64,000 nt of DNA from Cavia porcellus (GCF_034190915.1 NW_026947485.1:50327019-50391018), one strand, 5' to 3'. Positions 10,137 through 23,132 are shown, numbered from the stretch's first letter. Notes: generated by a model not told the origin, from the sequence alone. Numbers and translations are program-made.

Positions 10137-13100
10137 TTAGGTGTGCCCAGCTTAGGATCTGTTATGGAGGCTGAATAAAGGAAGGGAGCAAGGGAGTTCT
10201 AGTAGGTAGTACGTAAGGAAGCATGCTACGCAGTGTCTGAAGGCTGGCTAGCCGGGTATGAGAGTTATGACCAGGGACTTTATCTGATCATTGCTTTCTC
10301 ATCAATTATAAAAGGTGGCCTTGGATCTATGGAGAGGCAGGAGGATTCTCTCTTTAGTAGTTCAAAAAGTGCCAGATTTATGGAGGAAAGATTTGGTGAG
10401 AGGAAGTGCCCTAAGAACCGCATCTTAACAGTGAGGGGCATTTGCCCTTAGGTTCAAAGAGAATAAATTAGAATCACAATCTCATCCTATGCTTCAACAA
10501 TGGGCCATTTTCTCAAAACACCACCTTCAAATCTTATACATTATTTAGTGGATCCTTTGGAGGAAAAAAAAATCTCCAAAAGTATAACAAAGAGTCTTAG
10601 TTGGTCAAGTGGGAAAAGGAGAAACAAAGAAAGGCTAAGCGATTTACCCCATGGCTCACCGGTCTTTCTGGTGTACAGAACTAAAAAATTGAAAATTCAT
10701 AGTTGCGGTCAGCAGACAAAACTGTTGTATAAAATAAACAGAGCCAAAGTAGAGCCTTGAAAAGATCAATGTTGGAGGAGCTGAGGGCACATCAGCATTT
10801 AACACAGGTCAAACAGAAGATGAGCCATTTAAAACAGGGCTTTGTTAGGCACATTATCATTGTATACAAGACCCAACTGAAATGAGACTTTCATTCATTT
10901 TTTTATACACAACTCACACTCACAGCAGAGCGAGTATGTGAGGAGAAGCAGAACCTGCTGTGTTTAGAATAAGCATAATTCAGATAAGGTGGTAGCTTTG
11001 TAATAATTCAGGAAACATATTATACAATCTTATAAATTAAATCTTTTCCCTTTTCTTAATTACCTTGACTTTGAGGAATATATTGAGTGATTTCAAGGAC
11101 TGGGACAGTGATGAATCAAACATTCTGGAAACCTTTGAAATGCTGATGTATTTGTGGCTGAGGATTCAGCTTTTCTTTCTTTTTTTTTTTCTTTACCTAC
11201 CATATGTTTCAAACACAATCTCTGCTATGCATCAGCTGGACTTTGGGGTTTTATAAAAAAGTGGGATTTTTTTTAGCTTGACTGATGGAAAACTCAGTTT
11301 AACAGGATGATAATGCTCTGACATAATACATTCATTAAAAGGCAAAAGGAAAAAAAAAAAACTCACCATAAAACAAAAAACACATCTTCAAATCAAAACC
11401 AAAGCAAAAAAATAAAAATAAACCCAGAAATTCAAACCAAACAAACCATTCCACTTCTTATTTCCTAATCAACACTTTTGACAGAACTAAGACTTAAAGA
11501 AAAAAAAAAAAACTTTCAGAAGATAACCTAATAACCATTTTTAATATGGAACATGGTGAAATTAGGTACCGTTAAATTTTTCCCTGAGTTCTCTTCCTAA
11601 TGAAAAGGGGAAGTTGGGTGGGAGTTGGGGAATGACCTTAAATTTTAGAATGAAGGAAAAAATGTTTCAGGAGAAAAATCTAAATTTTGAGGCAGGCCAT
11701 GTCAAAAGGCACCACCAAGTGGTGCACTTGGGTAAGTGCAGCCTCTGCAGCCCAGGTAAATACTGGGAGCTGTGGCAACTGCCCTGAAGCTACCAGCTGG
11801 GTAAACAGGGTACCGCATTCAGTATCATCAGTGCTGTAGGGCTTCCAAAAATCAGGCTGGTTAAGAAAACATCAGTATAAACTGAGTTAGAATTCTAATC
11901 CAAGTCCTCTGATTTAAAACACAGAGCTCCAAACCTCTCCTTAATTTAGAATATACAGTGATGTACAAGTGATGTCAAAGGATTGCAGCCCGTTTTCTGG
12001 AGTCAGAGTGGTAATTATTTCTTCTGAATTGCATGAAGACCTACAGCAGTGATGTGGACCTCCGAGAGCTTTCAATGGTAACAAACAGCTGAATGCACTA
12101 TGCATGCCTCAGGTTTCCCACTACTCACCTATAGCTTTGCTTTTTTTTAAAGAATCAAAAAGCACTTGTGATGAAAAATTATTTTTCTAAGTATTTGTGT
12201 ATATATTTATGCTTGTTGGAAATAAATGGTTACTGTAGAAAATATGAAGAGCATAAATAAAGAAAAAAATCACACCCACAGCTCATCAATAATTACTTAA
12301 GATAGGTATATTTGTCTCTTTCCTCGGCTATATATATATGTACTATTTATTTTACAAAAATGTATCTTATTCAATATCCTCATATTGAAATGTTGAAGTC
12401 AATAATGAAGAAAATGATTTCATACAGAAAGGTGAACTTAAACACTAGACTTGTAGTAAGTATGACCTAGCCTGTAAGTAGTGATACAAATTTACATTGC
12501 AGATGTCTAAGCAAGTGTTTCGGAGATGGCTGATCTTCTCCTATGTATCTATTTTGTGCCGGGGAAGAAAATGGGCATGGATTTACCTCCTACCTTTATC
12601 AATGGTGGCTGCAAGACTTCAATGAGTCACCCATCTCATTGATTCTGTTCCTTCTAAAAATCTGAGATGACCATTTTCATCTTGCTTAACTTGAACACTG
12701 CCCCGCAGAAGAAGTGAAACAATGTAAACGTGAACCCCCTTAAAGTTACCCAGTTGTACGGACACTCTTTGTTGTTGCTGGCATTAATTAGGTGGTACAT
12801 GGTGGGCATCCTCACAGTTCTATTTCTAAAATTGAACGTTGCAGCTCTGCTTGAAAATCAAATGTCAGTGTAACTGATTTGACCTAGGAGCACAACTACC
12901 TGATTTTTACAAGAACTGTTTATCTAGAGGGACCAAAACCAAGTCTCCTCCTTCTACAGGTATTTGATTTCCTTAACTCACTGACTTAAAGTCTAAACAT
13001 TTATCCCTTCTTTTTATCCTAATAAAGGATTCTGATCACCTAATCTGAGGTCATTGAATTTTCCCAGTACTACTAGCTTGCTTGATTTGGTAGTCCCTGT

Positions 13101-14339
13101 GGCGCTTCACATTTCCCTCAGTCTCACTAACTATCCTTTCAGACAGACCCAGAGACTCCCACCATTAACACATTACTGATTTCTAAACACAATTCCCAGT
13201 TACTCCCCACAGGGTTTTAGTTGTTTCTGGTGATGCCACTCTTCATCATTCCCTTGCTTCATCCCCGTGTCTTTCCTGTGAGGCCGAATCTTACTATATC
13301 TTTATTACAGTATCCAAAATGACAATCTACAAATATGTTCTCATTTGATAAACCAATTTGTTTATATAATTTTCTCACAATAATTAACACTAGATGAGGT
13401 TTCTCATGTTCAATCTGGCAAGCAGTTTTAGACTTTTTCACATTTAAATAAAAATTTCTTTTGTGGCACTTGGACAGAACATCTATAAACAACAATGAAC
13501 TCAAGCCAGAGGGATGGGGTTGTCTCTCACCTACCATCCCTCTCAGTGCAGTGTGGAATGCCTTAACACATCCAAATACAGTCATTGGTGCTGGTAGTTA
13601 TTTACACTGAGAGGGGTAGGGCTGGAAGCACTGATCAGATAACATCCTTCAGGGTATAAACAGTAAATTATGTAAGTGAATCCATTATTAATTGTCTAAG
13701 GAAAAATTTCAAAACAACTAAAAAAACTATCAACCACCTTAGAGTTCCATCTCTGTTCATTTATTTTTACTCCACCCACTTTGCTCTGTTACCTCCCTTC
13801 CTGCACCACGCTGGCTTCTCGCTGGGTTACAGAAGGGCAGGAAAAGGAAGGAGAAGATTACAAAATGAAAATGGAAGTGGAAAAGATAAACAGAGTAGAA
13901 AGGATTAAGAGACACTTGTTTATGAGACTAAACAGAGCAGGGATGAACCAGGAAAAAATTATCAGAAGATTCCAATATTTATTGTTTTGTTTTTCCATGT
14001 GAGAAAAAATCCTACTTTGTGTTCGTTTTGCTTAAATTAACATTGGAAGAGTTATATAAGTAAAAACTGTGATGGGAGAAAGGGGAAAGAATAAAAAAGG
14101 AAAAAGTATATATAAGCACAAGACAGTTAAGATAGTTATACAGTTGGTTTCTCTTGGTGCACAGAAGGCAAAGTTTTGTGGGAGTAATTTTCTACACAAT
14201 ATTTCATTTCTATATCTTATAGTCTGAACAATTGTGAATCCAATAATATTCATTGTGTTTGTGTTCACTGTTGTTACTCTCCTACTAGCCTGTTTTGAAA
14301 CTGTTTTACTGTTATCTCTTACATTTTTCTGTTTAAAAT

Positions 14340-14342
<3 letters not shown>

Positions 14343-14382
<40 letters not shown>
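14343..14382. repeat. (TA)n microsatellite
   Basis: About 20 uninterrupted TA units. Self-complementary, so strand is not meaningful. Confidence 0.95.
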
Positions 14383-14386
<4 letters not shown>

Positions 14387-14499
14387 TAGCAGAGTTTCAA
14401 TGCATCTGTGGTCTATCGATCCAGTCTTGGTTTTCTCCTTAATTTACATTTTCCCATCACTTACCATTTCTTCACGCAGTACTCTTGCTATGGTGCTAT

Positions 14500-14840
14500 C
14501 CTAGTTGTTCACGGCTTGACTCAAATCTTACCTGACTCATGACTGTCCACCCCACAGCCCTCTCCCTTCTGAAAAGTCACCAGTGACTACCATATGCTGC
14601 TGCTGAATCCTCCCAACTAAACAACATGCTTCTCCAAGGCAGCGTTTCCCACCTTTACAGCCTCCTCTCCTTCCCCAGATGACAGTATCTGTAGAGAGCC
14701 TACATTCAGCCTTATGCTGACACCCATCTCCCAGGCACTTCCCCAATTACAATTATGCTACACTGGCCACTGCTCTTGTTCTAAAACACACCTGCCATGC
14801 CTTTGTAGATGGCCAATGTAGCTCTACTGAAGGACAACTG
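14500..14840 (+). mobile_element. LINE-2 fragment
   Basis: Diverged plus-strand sequence with an L2-like 'aaagtcaccagtgactacc' block and a later 'tacactggcc' block, both in the order expected from the 3' part of L2. Boundaries are approximate. Confidence 0.5.
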
Positions 14841-15139
14841 TGAATTTTAGCCAACTCCCAGAAAGGCTATCAAGAAGTAGTATCAGAGCCTAGTACAATG
14901 CCTAAGTGCACTGTATAAATTTGCCTTTCTGAGCTTTGGTGATGGCATCACCACAGTAAAACCTACCATGCCTAGAGACTGCAGTGCCTAAGTAAATAAC
15001 TTTTAGTAATGGGCCATCACAGATAACGAGAAGAGACCTATGCCAATTCTCATTAATTCATCCTGAATACTCATGGCAAAAATAGTTCAGCACTTTTTTA
15101 TGTTCTTAGAAAATATGTCAAAGAAAGAAAATTACTTAC

Positions 15140-15290
15140 TGCCTTCCCATGTACAATGCAAAAGATTCAAAGCCCCTTCTACCCTCTTCCAGTGTGCGAG
15201 ATGAAAGAAGGCATATGCTATCGCTTCGCTGTCTCCTCTCTTCAGGATATGTTCTGGGGGTAGGATTAGGCTTTTCATTTCTAGTAGGTA
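15140..15290 (-). CDS. ST7: ST7 internal exon, 151 bases
   Basis: Exactly 50 codons from [16 protein letters not shown] to [10 protein letters not shown] plus the first base of the next Thr codon. The acceptor is TTTCAG and the donor GTAAGT. It contains the [10 protein letters not shown] block expected for ST7. This region belongs to the conserved ST7 family domain, which has an alpha-helical, TPR-like character by published descriptions; nothing catalytic is visible. Confidence 0.95.
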
Positions 15291-16722
15291 CTGAAACAAA
15301 AATGGCAGGAGACAGATGTGTTAATACACAGGAATTTGGAATTCAACATTGAAATAGGTTGATTTCCCTAAAGCCACCATTCATACGCATTTCGTAAAAT
15401 CTAAAACTTCATTACTATATTTGAAGGCAATTACTAAAACATCCACAATTTCACATTTGCTGACAGATGCTTAGCCTTGTACTAGTTCCCTGTATTGAAG
15501 ATGAGAGGCCTGCAGGCCAAGTTAATCTAATCAAGTAAATTAAGATAGATCAAACAGAATAAAGAAAAATGCAGAAGACACAGTAATTTGACATGATTTT
15601 ATAACCAAAATGAAAATATGTAAAGTGGAACATGAAGGTCTAGAAATTATATGACTGAACCAACTGCACAAGTATGATTTCAGATTGACCAGCATTGCCC
15701 ATTAGTGTTTTTGTTTTTTTACAGATCAAGGAGTAGGACTTCATTGTGTGCAAAGAGCCAACCATCGCTGCTCAGATGCAGGAGGGAGGGAGGAAGGTGG
15801 CAGCCCATGCGTAGGAAGATTCAAGGAGGGGGCACAGTATGGAGCCTAAATTGTAATGTTCTTTCCGATCCTTTCTAAAGGACTTGGAGAAAAATGTATA
15901 AAAAGACTTGGGGTGACAGTCAGCTTATACCTCTTCATTCCTAGTTTTTTACAAAGGAAAAAAAGAGTACAGGGCAAGAACAGGAACAAATGGGTAGGGG
16001 CCTGAGGGAAGACTAAGTTTTCATTTTTATTATTTTGCATTTACTATAGAAATGAAAGCAAATTAGAAAGGTATTTTGTATTTTCAAATATTAACCACTC
16101 ATTGCTTGCTAGCAGTTGCCTGGTGTGCCGTTCCTCACCATCTCCCTTTTCTGATACAACCCAAACGGAGAATGCACATACACATCAGCACAACCACCAC
16201 CACCATGGCCAACCATCACCACAACCCAAGGAACTCCTTCATAACAAAAACTGGAGGACCAAAAAAGGATGTGTTTAGTTAACATGTAACAAAAACAACA
16301 AAAGGAAGTGTTACAAGATATTCAAAATTTTACTGCCAGAAATGACTGCGGCTTGTTTTGACAGTGGAATTTATGAAAGAGAGTGATACACAGATAGCGA
16401 TTATTGCACAACTACGCTTCCTCATCTAGCTGAGGATTTACATCCTTTGGGCATTGCCCAGTTGCCTTAAGCCTCCTCTCTTTGAAGCAGCACACTTGGG
16501 GTCCGGGAGAACAGCCCAGTAGGAGTTTCTTGGCTCACTAGTGGAAACTTCCCCAAATCTGGGTCTCAATTACAAGAACTGCCAAGCGTGTCGGGTATTG
16601 AGGCAGGAAATGCAGGAAAGTAGGAGAGAAACACACAAAGAGCAGCAAGAGTTACACAGTCCCAGCACTGGGAGACACTGAGACAGAAAGCTCACTGGAC
16701 AGAAAAATCTCAATACAAGGAT

Positions 16723-17102
16723 GCTGAGGTTTACATTTGGATGTCCCCCCACCCTGACCTCAAAAGTTCATAGATGAGGCACTGGAGAGGTGGCTGATCA
16801 GAGGGATCTGACACTCATCAGTGGGTTGATCTACTCATGAGTTTATAGCTAAATGGGCTGTTCAGAGGTACATCCTGATGGGAGGAGGTGGGTCAAAGGT
16901 GTGATGCCCTAGAAGGGTATATCTCCCTCCCCCAATTCCTGCTGTCTGCTCTCTGCTTCCTCCAAGATTTCCTCTGCTCTGCCCCTTTGGCATTAGACCT
17001 GATGGGGGCCAGCAGACCACAGGCTGAAGCATGAGCCAAAGTAAATCTGTCCGTTAAATTGTGAGTATTGCACCTCAGTGAAAATCAAAGTGACCAAGAC
17101 AA
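16723..17102 (+). mobile_element. MaLR-type solo LTR
   Basis: Has the MaLR layout: a 'gtttacatttggatgtcccc' opening, a central block mentioning a doubled GGGAGG motif, a promoter-distal pyrimidine-rich section with tctgctctctgcttcctcc, and a closing 'gagccaaagtaaatctg' polyadenylation region. No internal retroviral sequence follows. Confidence 0.7.
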
Positions 17103-17894
17103 TGGATTTCTTTCAAGATTGGTCTGTAAAAGGCATTTATTATTTTGATGATAACTCTTTAAGAATGAATTCCAAAAAAATTTTTTGGTTATTTGCCTTG
17201 TTTGATCCTATATTCTATTCCCTTCTTCCTATATCTTGCTTTAAAAATGTAGGACTAAAGTCTTTTGGGAAATATAATGGCATACAATACCCTAGCACCT
17301 AACTAGCACTATATTAATATGAATATAAATCACATTTTAAATATAAAAGGTAGATTTTGTGCTCAGACATACCCGGCTGATGATATTCTACCTCATAAGA
17401 AGCCCTCATGATATACACTGGTACTGCCAGTGAGAGTCTTAGAAATTTTCAGTCATGAGAAAGATATACTGTATAACTTGTATGGTTATTAACTGTATTA
17501 TTTTACAGTAAGTTGAGAAGACAGATCATTTATTACCTTTAATAATCATCAGTAAAACAAGCAACAAATAAAAAATTTTGAATTCAAGAAAAAGATTCTG
17601 ACCTGAGTTTCTAATAATTGACCACAGCCACCTTGCGTATCTTATAAGTAACTCTTTAAATAAGGATCATGTATGAATTTTGAAACATACTAAAAATGAA
17701 AACAACTAGCTCAAGTTTCCCAGATATACTGAAATTTCTTTAAGGCCCTAAGAATCAGATAATATTGACAGAGAAGTACAAATTGCTATTCTTTTTGTTA
17801 CTATAATTAGGCAAGGCTTTCAAAATTATCTCACCGTGACCATTAATCCTGATATGTTAACTGCACTGCATGACGAGATCCCTGGCAGATTAGT

Positions 17895-18175
17895 AGAACA
17901 TGTTCCTTGAGGTGTCTGAGTGGTCAGGGGGCATGGCCTTGGGTACTCTCATGGTCCCTCACCCATTCCTTTCTGCCACTATTCCTCTGTTCTGCTCCAC
18001 ATCCACCAAGAACTATGCAGCTTTGCTCTGCACACACTTCTGCCATGCCATTTCTGCTTTAGGGTCAGCTAACTCTGGATTGAATCCTCCCCAGACCATG
18101 AGTAAAATAAAACCTTGTGTCAGGTACTTACTGGGTCCAGCAATGAGAAAGCTGAGTAATACAGTCACTAAGCTT
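17895..18175 (+). mobile_element. MaLR-type LTR, 5'-truncated
   Basis: Lacks the usual opening but contains the pyrimidine-rich central section and ends with gagtaaaataaaaccttgtg, the LTR polyadenylation region. It lies only about 0.8 kb from another LTR of the same class in the same orientation. Confidence 0.55.
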
Positions 18176-18364
18176 TTTCTCTTGGCCTCAAGGAGCTGTA
18201 TAGGAATAGAAGTAACTAAGAAGAGGGCCTGGTGGCCACCTGCTTATGCAGACTGCAAACAAACTAGGAGCAGGTAGGACGGAGAAAGCCTGGTGAAAGG
18301 GGATGAAAAACTACTGTCAAAATGATACTACAGATAATGCAGTGACCCTGTCCTACGTGATGGC

Positions 18365-18500
18365 TTTTACTTAAATTTAAATTAAAATAAAATAAAACAA
18401 AAACTTCAGTTTTTCTATCCCACTTGTCATATTTCAAGTACTTGAGTGCTGAGTATAGCTAATGGTACTGGACAAAGTAAAGACCAATTCCATTACAACA
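18365..18500 (+). mobile_element. Possible hAT-type non-autonomous DNA transposon fragment
   Basis: An aattaaaataaaataaaa stretch followed by a diverged 'catatttcaagtacttgagt' block recalls a common mammalian hAT MITE. Terminal repeats could not be defined, so the family is not named. Confidence 0.35.
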
Positions 18501-19802
18501 GCAAGTTCTTTTTGGACTGTATAGCCATAGACAGTGGTTTCTGAACTTCAAAATAACTGGACCAATTTTTAATATGAGAAAATTTCACAGATTTCCATGA
18601 CAGGAGTCATCAGAAGAGCATCTACTGATTGAAAGTACACGGTATGGCAAAAACTACAATAAATAAAAGCATTGCTTTTATCTATACATATACATGTGAG
18701 TGAGGCATATGGCTTATTTAGTCTGCAGGCCGAATCAGATGCTAATGGTTTCAAAAATGCCACCCTTAATCCCAAATGTAGACTAGGAGGCAATTCTTTG
18801 TTTCTCCTCTGAGCTCCCTGGTTTTTGCATACAAATGCTTTTCACACAGTCCCTTATATTAGTTACTAATATCTTTTACTCAGCTGAATCAAGAGCATGA
18901 ACCTTGTCACCTTCATGTTAATCTTTCCTACTGACTCCCCTACAGTACAGGAGTTTGTACAAGGTAAAATATATTATGTTTATAATACATTTGTATTAAT
19001 TAAATTGAAATCTTTCTTCTCAAGAGTACTCTCAAAATTAGAAAGCCTGACCTAGTCAGCCTCCCGAGACCGACCGAAGCAACCCACAGGAGAAACTTTG
19101 TTCTGCCTTCTCATCATATCTATTTTATGGCAGAAATAGGTTATGCCTATAAAGAAGATTTATACTCCTTCATAGTTCCAAACAGAATGTTGGCTCTAAC
19201 CAAATGATGAAGGCTAATAACAACAATGTGCTATGTTTTTGGCCAAGCTTAAAATGGTTGGCAAGATCACTTCTCAACATGTGCAACATTTAAATTAGAA
19301 AGGCATGGAACAACATTTCACATCCTACTTGTCAAGAGAAAAATAAATGGAAGAGGGCAGATCCCTATCCACAAATATGCAGAAATCAATTAGAATAACT
19401 GTAGTTCACAAATCAGAGAACACGCTCTGCCCATGCGCAACAACTTGGCTCTTATTAGCTAAGCCATGTTCTATGCAAGCTCGTGTGCGCCCTGCCTCGA
19501 ACTTCCTTCCCAGATTCTCAATCACCTTGACTGAAGTACAGTACTTACAAAGATTGTGGAAGCAACTTTTTGAAATCTATTTATGATAATCTAGTTCCTT
19601 ACGGACAATTCAAGAGCATATAAGCCAGGAAACACAAAAAAGAGCAGAGGAGGGTGTCTTTTATATGAGCAGTGTCTACTCGTGTGGTACTGCAGCTTAC
19701 CTGTGAGGGAAAGTTGCGGAAGAGGCTTGGCCCATCAGAGGCTGCCCCAGGGAACTGCTAGAGTTTCTTTTGTTTAAGTTTTATAGTTCTATAATAATTT
19801 AG

Positions 19803-20006
19803 CTGGGTGTGGTGCTACACGCCTGTAATCTCTGAACTGTAGAAGGCTGAGGCAGAAAGATTGCAACTTGAGGCACAGTCTGGGTAACTTAGTGACTTAC
19901 AGAGAACTTGTCTCAAAATAAAAGGAAATTGAAAAGGTCTAGGGAGGTAGCTTAGTGCAAAGGCTGTGAGTTGAATCTCTAAGAACACATCACACACACA
20001 CACACA
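19803..20006 (+). mobile_element. B1-dID SINE with CA-rich tail
   Basis: First unit is 7SL-like (gctgggtgtggtgctacacg, then a ggctgaggcagaaagattgc block); second unit is ID-like (agcttagtgcaaaggctgtg, then gagttgaatctct). The tail continues into a short (CA)n run. Confidence 0.75.
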
Positions 20007-20189
20007 CAAACACAAACTATATTAATTTGAGTGAAAATTACTCAAAGATATCCTTATAATAGATGTTAATGCCAAGGAATTAATTCATAGTCTTTAGGAA
20101 TTTTCAATGCTAACAACATCACAAATCATGCAAATCATCTGTAAAAATATAGGAAAAAACAAATTGTGAAAGAACAGAAAATTAAATTA

Positions 20190-20390
20190 TAGCACAATAA
20201 GATGATGACTATCAAGTTTCTCCAAAAAAGTGCACAGTAGAAGATAACATGGAAAATGTTCATGATGTATCGCTAGATGGAAAAAATTACCATATATTGC
20301 AGATTATTTTGATAATATATATACTCATTAGAAACATTAGAAGGTCACAGACTGAATGTTAACTATGCCACAATATTTGATTTTATGCAA
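20190..20390 (+). mobile_element. Old L1 3' fragment
   Basis: Contains the 'catggaaaatgttcatgatg' and 'gctagatggaaaaa' blocks typical of the far 3' end of ancient L1 elements. Boundaries are approximate. Confidence 0.45.
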
Positions 20391-20515
20391 GAATAAGAAT
20401 TTCTTTCATGCTGTGCTTTCCAAATTTTCTATACTAAGCACTTTTTTTTTCAATATATGTGTGTATGTGTATATGTGCAATGTAATGCAAACCTATTTTC
20501 TTTCCTATTTTTCAA

Positions 20516-20697
20516 TACTAAAAACTGAACCCAGGGTCTTCACACTGAGTTACATTCCCCGTCATTTAAAAAATTTTATTTTGAAGCAGCCTCACTAAAT
20601 TGCTAAGTTTCCCAGGCTAGACTCAAACTTGCGATCCTCCCGCCTCAGCTTCCTAGAGTATTGGACTTTTAGACACATAACATCATGCCTGGTTCAC
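20516..20697 (-). mobile_element. B1-dID SINE
   Basis: On the minus strand a 7SL-like unit ('gcctcagcttcctagagta' complement) is followed by a short ID-like unit. Diverged from its neighbour at 20.73 kb, which lies in the opposite orientation. Confidence 0.7.
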
Positions 20698-20732
20698 ACA
20701 TCTGTTTTCAGAACCACATCAAAAACACAAAA

Positions 20733-20945
20733 ATGTCCTGCTGTGGCAGCACAGGCCTATAACCCCCACCACTCAGGAGTGCCAGGCAGATGAACTGCAA
20801 GTTTAAAGCCAGCCTGTGCGATTCAATGAGATCCTGTTTCAAAATTAAAAATTTATAAAAGCTACTGCGATAGTTTAGTGTAGGAGAGCATCTGCCTAGC
20901 CTGGGCAAGACCCTGGTTCAATCGTCAGTACCATACATATACACA
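20733..20945 (+). mobile_element. B1-dID SINE
   Basis: A 7SL-like unit (cactcaggagtgccaggcag, gtttaaagccagcctgtg) is joined through an A-rich linker to an ID-like unit (gatagtttagtgtaggagag, ccctggttcaatcgtcagta). Forms a head-to-head pair with the SINE at 20516-20697, so the transcript could fold into an imperfect hairpin. Confidence 0.75.
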
Positions 20946-21254
20946 TAAAAAAGAGATAGACAAAACATCAAGGATAAGCAGACAGCAATTTTTACATGTC
21001 TATGAGTGGCTTTGACAAAAGACTCTAAACCCAGGAAACCTGTTTCTAAAAAACCAGTAAAGTGTTTAGAGCACAAAACTAGTGCCATTTGAAGAGGCTT
21101 TATATTTTGAATTTCAATATTACCTACAGTCTGGACTCACTAAGGCACACAAGCAGAACACAGTAAGACAGAAGCAACTGAGACTGTGTCCTTCAGGCCG
21201 TGCTGTGGTGGAAGGAAGTGTCCATCACCACGGTTCCCGGCCTCTTGTCTGCCA

Positions 21255-21430
21255 TCTGCTGCCGGGCGCTGCTACTTGGGATCATACTCTGATACACAGC
21301 TATGTGACTCTGGACATTTTATTTAAAACCACTGAATCTCAGTTTTTCTATCTACAAAAAAAGAGCAACAAAATCATACATTTTGTTGATTCTAAATTTT
21401 AAAGATTAAACAATATATGAAAAACATTCA
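21255..21430 (+). mobile_element. MIR
   Basis: Contains a diverged 'gctatgtgactctggaca' block followed by 'actgaatctcagtttttcta' and 'tctac', in the MIR order, and then a gattaaa block. Confidence 0.6.
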
Positions 21431-21798
21431 CATAATAACTGGTGCAAAATATTCACTGAACAAAAGCTATTTTTGCTGACAAAAACGAAATTTTCCCATA
21501 TCCACGTGAATTTGTGTTTGCCCTACAGACAACTGAGTCAGTTTCTAGGTAACATCTTATCACAGGAGAACAGCTGAGAAAAACTGACTGCAAGGGGTCA
21601 CCAACCAACCAACATGGATACAAGCAAAATGCAAAGCTTACTGGGCAAAGTAAACACCATGTCCGTAGCATCACTCAGGGATCCTCATCAGAAGAACCTG
21701 CTTCTTTCTGGTTTGCTTGTCACTTCATCACTTACTTTGTTTCATTTGAAAAATATGCAGGCACCCACACAATATAATTCAAGGAAAGACATAAGAGC

Positions 21799-21904
21799 GT
21801 GCAAAGTGTGCCCAAAGATGCACACATGAGAGTATGCAGTGCCCAAGGACACACACATGAGAGTATGCAGAGTGTGCCGTAAGACAGACACGGGAGCACC
21901 CAAA
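21799..21904. repeat. Short imperfect minisatellite, about three units
   Basis: Units of about 33-40 bases share a 'cacacatgagagtatgcag' core in two copies; a third, more diverged copy follows. Likely a local slippage or duplication product. Confidence 0.65.
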
Positions 21905-22279
21905 ATTTACCTCAGAATTAGTATGAATCAGGTTAGGTCCCTACCTTGAAGCTCCATAGTCTTTGTGGGATTGGGGGGAGCAAGAGGGCGCACAGGCAGC
22001 GACACAATAAAATTCAACACGATGACTGCCTTGGTAAGAACACTAAGTACTCATTTAGGTCTAAGGAGGCAAGTGCAGGGCACTGTGTCTAAGAAGGCAT
22101 CACAGAAAAAGGAAGATATGAGTCAGCCTGATTAAATAAATCCGAATTTACCATATGAAGATAGTGGGCACACTTCAGAGCAGGAGTAAGGTCAGGCAGT
22201 GGCTCCAAAGCAAAGGGCATAGAATGGTTATCATTTGGTGAAACGGGAGTACTATTATGATAGCAACTGCCAACACGAG

Positions 22280-22430
22280 TGAAGCAGTAGCACATGCCAA
22301 GCATTACCTCTGACTCTTCAAGGCAACTGATATTATTATCCGTATTTCCCAGATGGGAAAACGGAGGCTTGGGTGGTTAAGCAGTTTGCCTGCATGTGGA
22401 AGGACTTGCAGTGGAACTCAAGATTTCTGA
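22280..22430 (-). mobile_element. MIR
   Basis: The plus strand reads the reverse complement of MIR: tattattatccgtatttccc, agatgggaaaacggaggctt, then ggttaagcagtttgcctgca. The element is therefore on the minus strand. Confidence 0.7.
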
Positions 22431-22810
22431 TATACTTTGAGGAAAGAAAACCGAAAAAGTAGGGTGTAAAAGGCCTCCTATGACATGTTCCATGGTGCCC
22501 ATTTTATCTTGAGTAACTCTACGGTTTTCATACTTTTAGGTGTAAAATATCTTGTTCAGATACTTAGAATATGTGAAATTGATAAAAGTGGGGGGTACTG
22601 GAAGGCACAAGAGAGATCTGAGAAATCCCCAGGAAAAGCAGCTTAGCAATGTGAAGGTAACCAGAACAATCTGAAAGACCTGTACAACATCCCTGAGAAT
22701 TGGCCTGAGGGCAGGAGGTTCCAGGTCTGGACTCTGAGAAAGAAGCTAGAAAAAATAACACACACAGGTGTTCCAGGCCAGAGGCCAGAGCCAAGCTGTG
22801 TGAAACCAGA

Positions 22811-22858
22811 AGATCTTGAGCTCTGAGCAGGCCAAGATCTTGAGCTCTGAGCAGGCCA
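22811..22858. repeat. Perfect 24-base tandem duplication
   Basis: The 24-mer beginning agatcttgagctctgagcag occurs twice with no gap (22811-22834 and 22835-22858) and no mismatch, indicating a recent event. Confidence 0.95.
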
Positions 22859-22995
22859 GGAGAGGGATCCTCTTAGAACCAATGTAAGAGGGTGAGAAGA
22901 AAAGGAAAGAACATGGGAGGAGAGTACCCAGAGTTTAACAGGAACACGGAAAGACATCGTGGAGCTGTGATAGCATATGACACAAAAAATGGTCA

Positions 22996-23075
22996 GGGGC
23001 TAGGATTATGGCTCACTATACATGTGCTCAGCATGGGCAAGGCCCTGGGCTCAATCTCCAGTTTGGGTACCCAAT
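22996..23075 (+). mobile_element. ID SINE (tRNA-Ala-like)
   Basis: Starts ggggctaggattatggctca, followed by a diverged B-box region (aaggccctgggctcaatctc). It is tRNA-derived and followed directly by a CA repeat that probably grew from its tail. Confidence 0.75.
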
Positions 23076-23076
23076 T

Positions 23077-23077
<1 letters not shown>

Positions 23078-23115
<38 letters not shown>

Positions 23116-23132
23116 CGCACACACACACACTC
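23078..23132. repeat. (CA)n microsatellite at SINE tail
   Basis: About 26 CA units with two CG interruptions, beginning immediately after the ID element. Confidence 0.95.

Larger units (their letters stand above)
5971..15139 (-). other. ST7: ST7 intron (9169 bases)
   Basis: Mostly unassigned, AT-rich intronic sequence. Recognisable items inside are MIR and L2 fragments near 9.0-9.9 kb, a 7SL-derived SINE near 10 kb, several A-rich runs around 11.3-11.5 kb, a (TA)n tract at 14.34 kb and an L2 fragment near 14.6 kb. No coding exon was recognised. Confidence 0.8.

Noticed and set aside
18620..18680. Sequence resembling the inner part of a mariner MITE (ttgaaagtacacggtatggc)
   Set aside because: Only a short, gapped similarity with no terminal inverted repeats.
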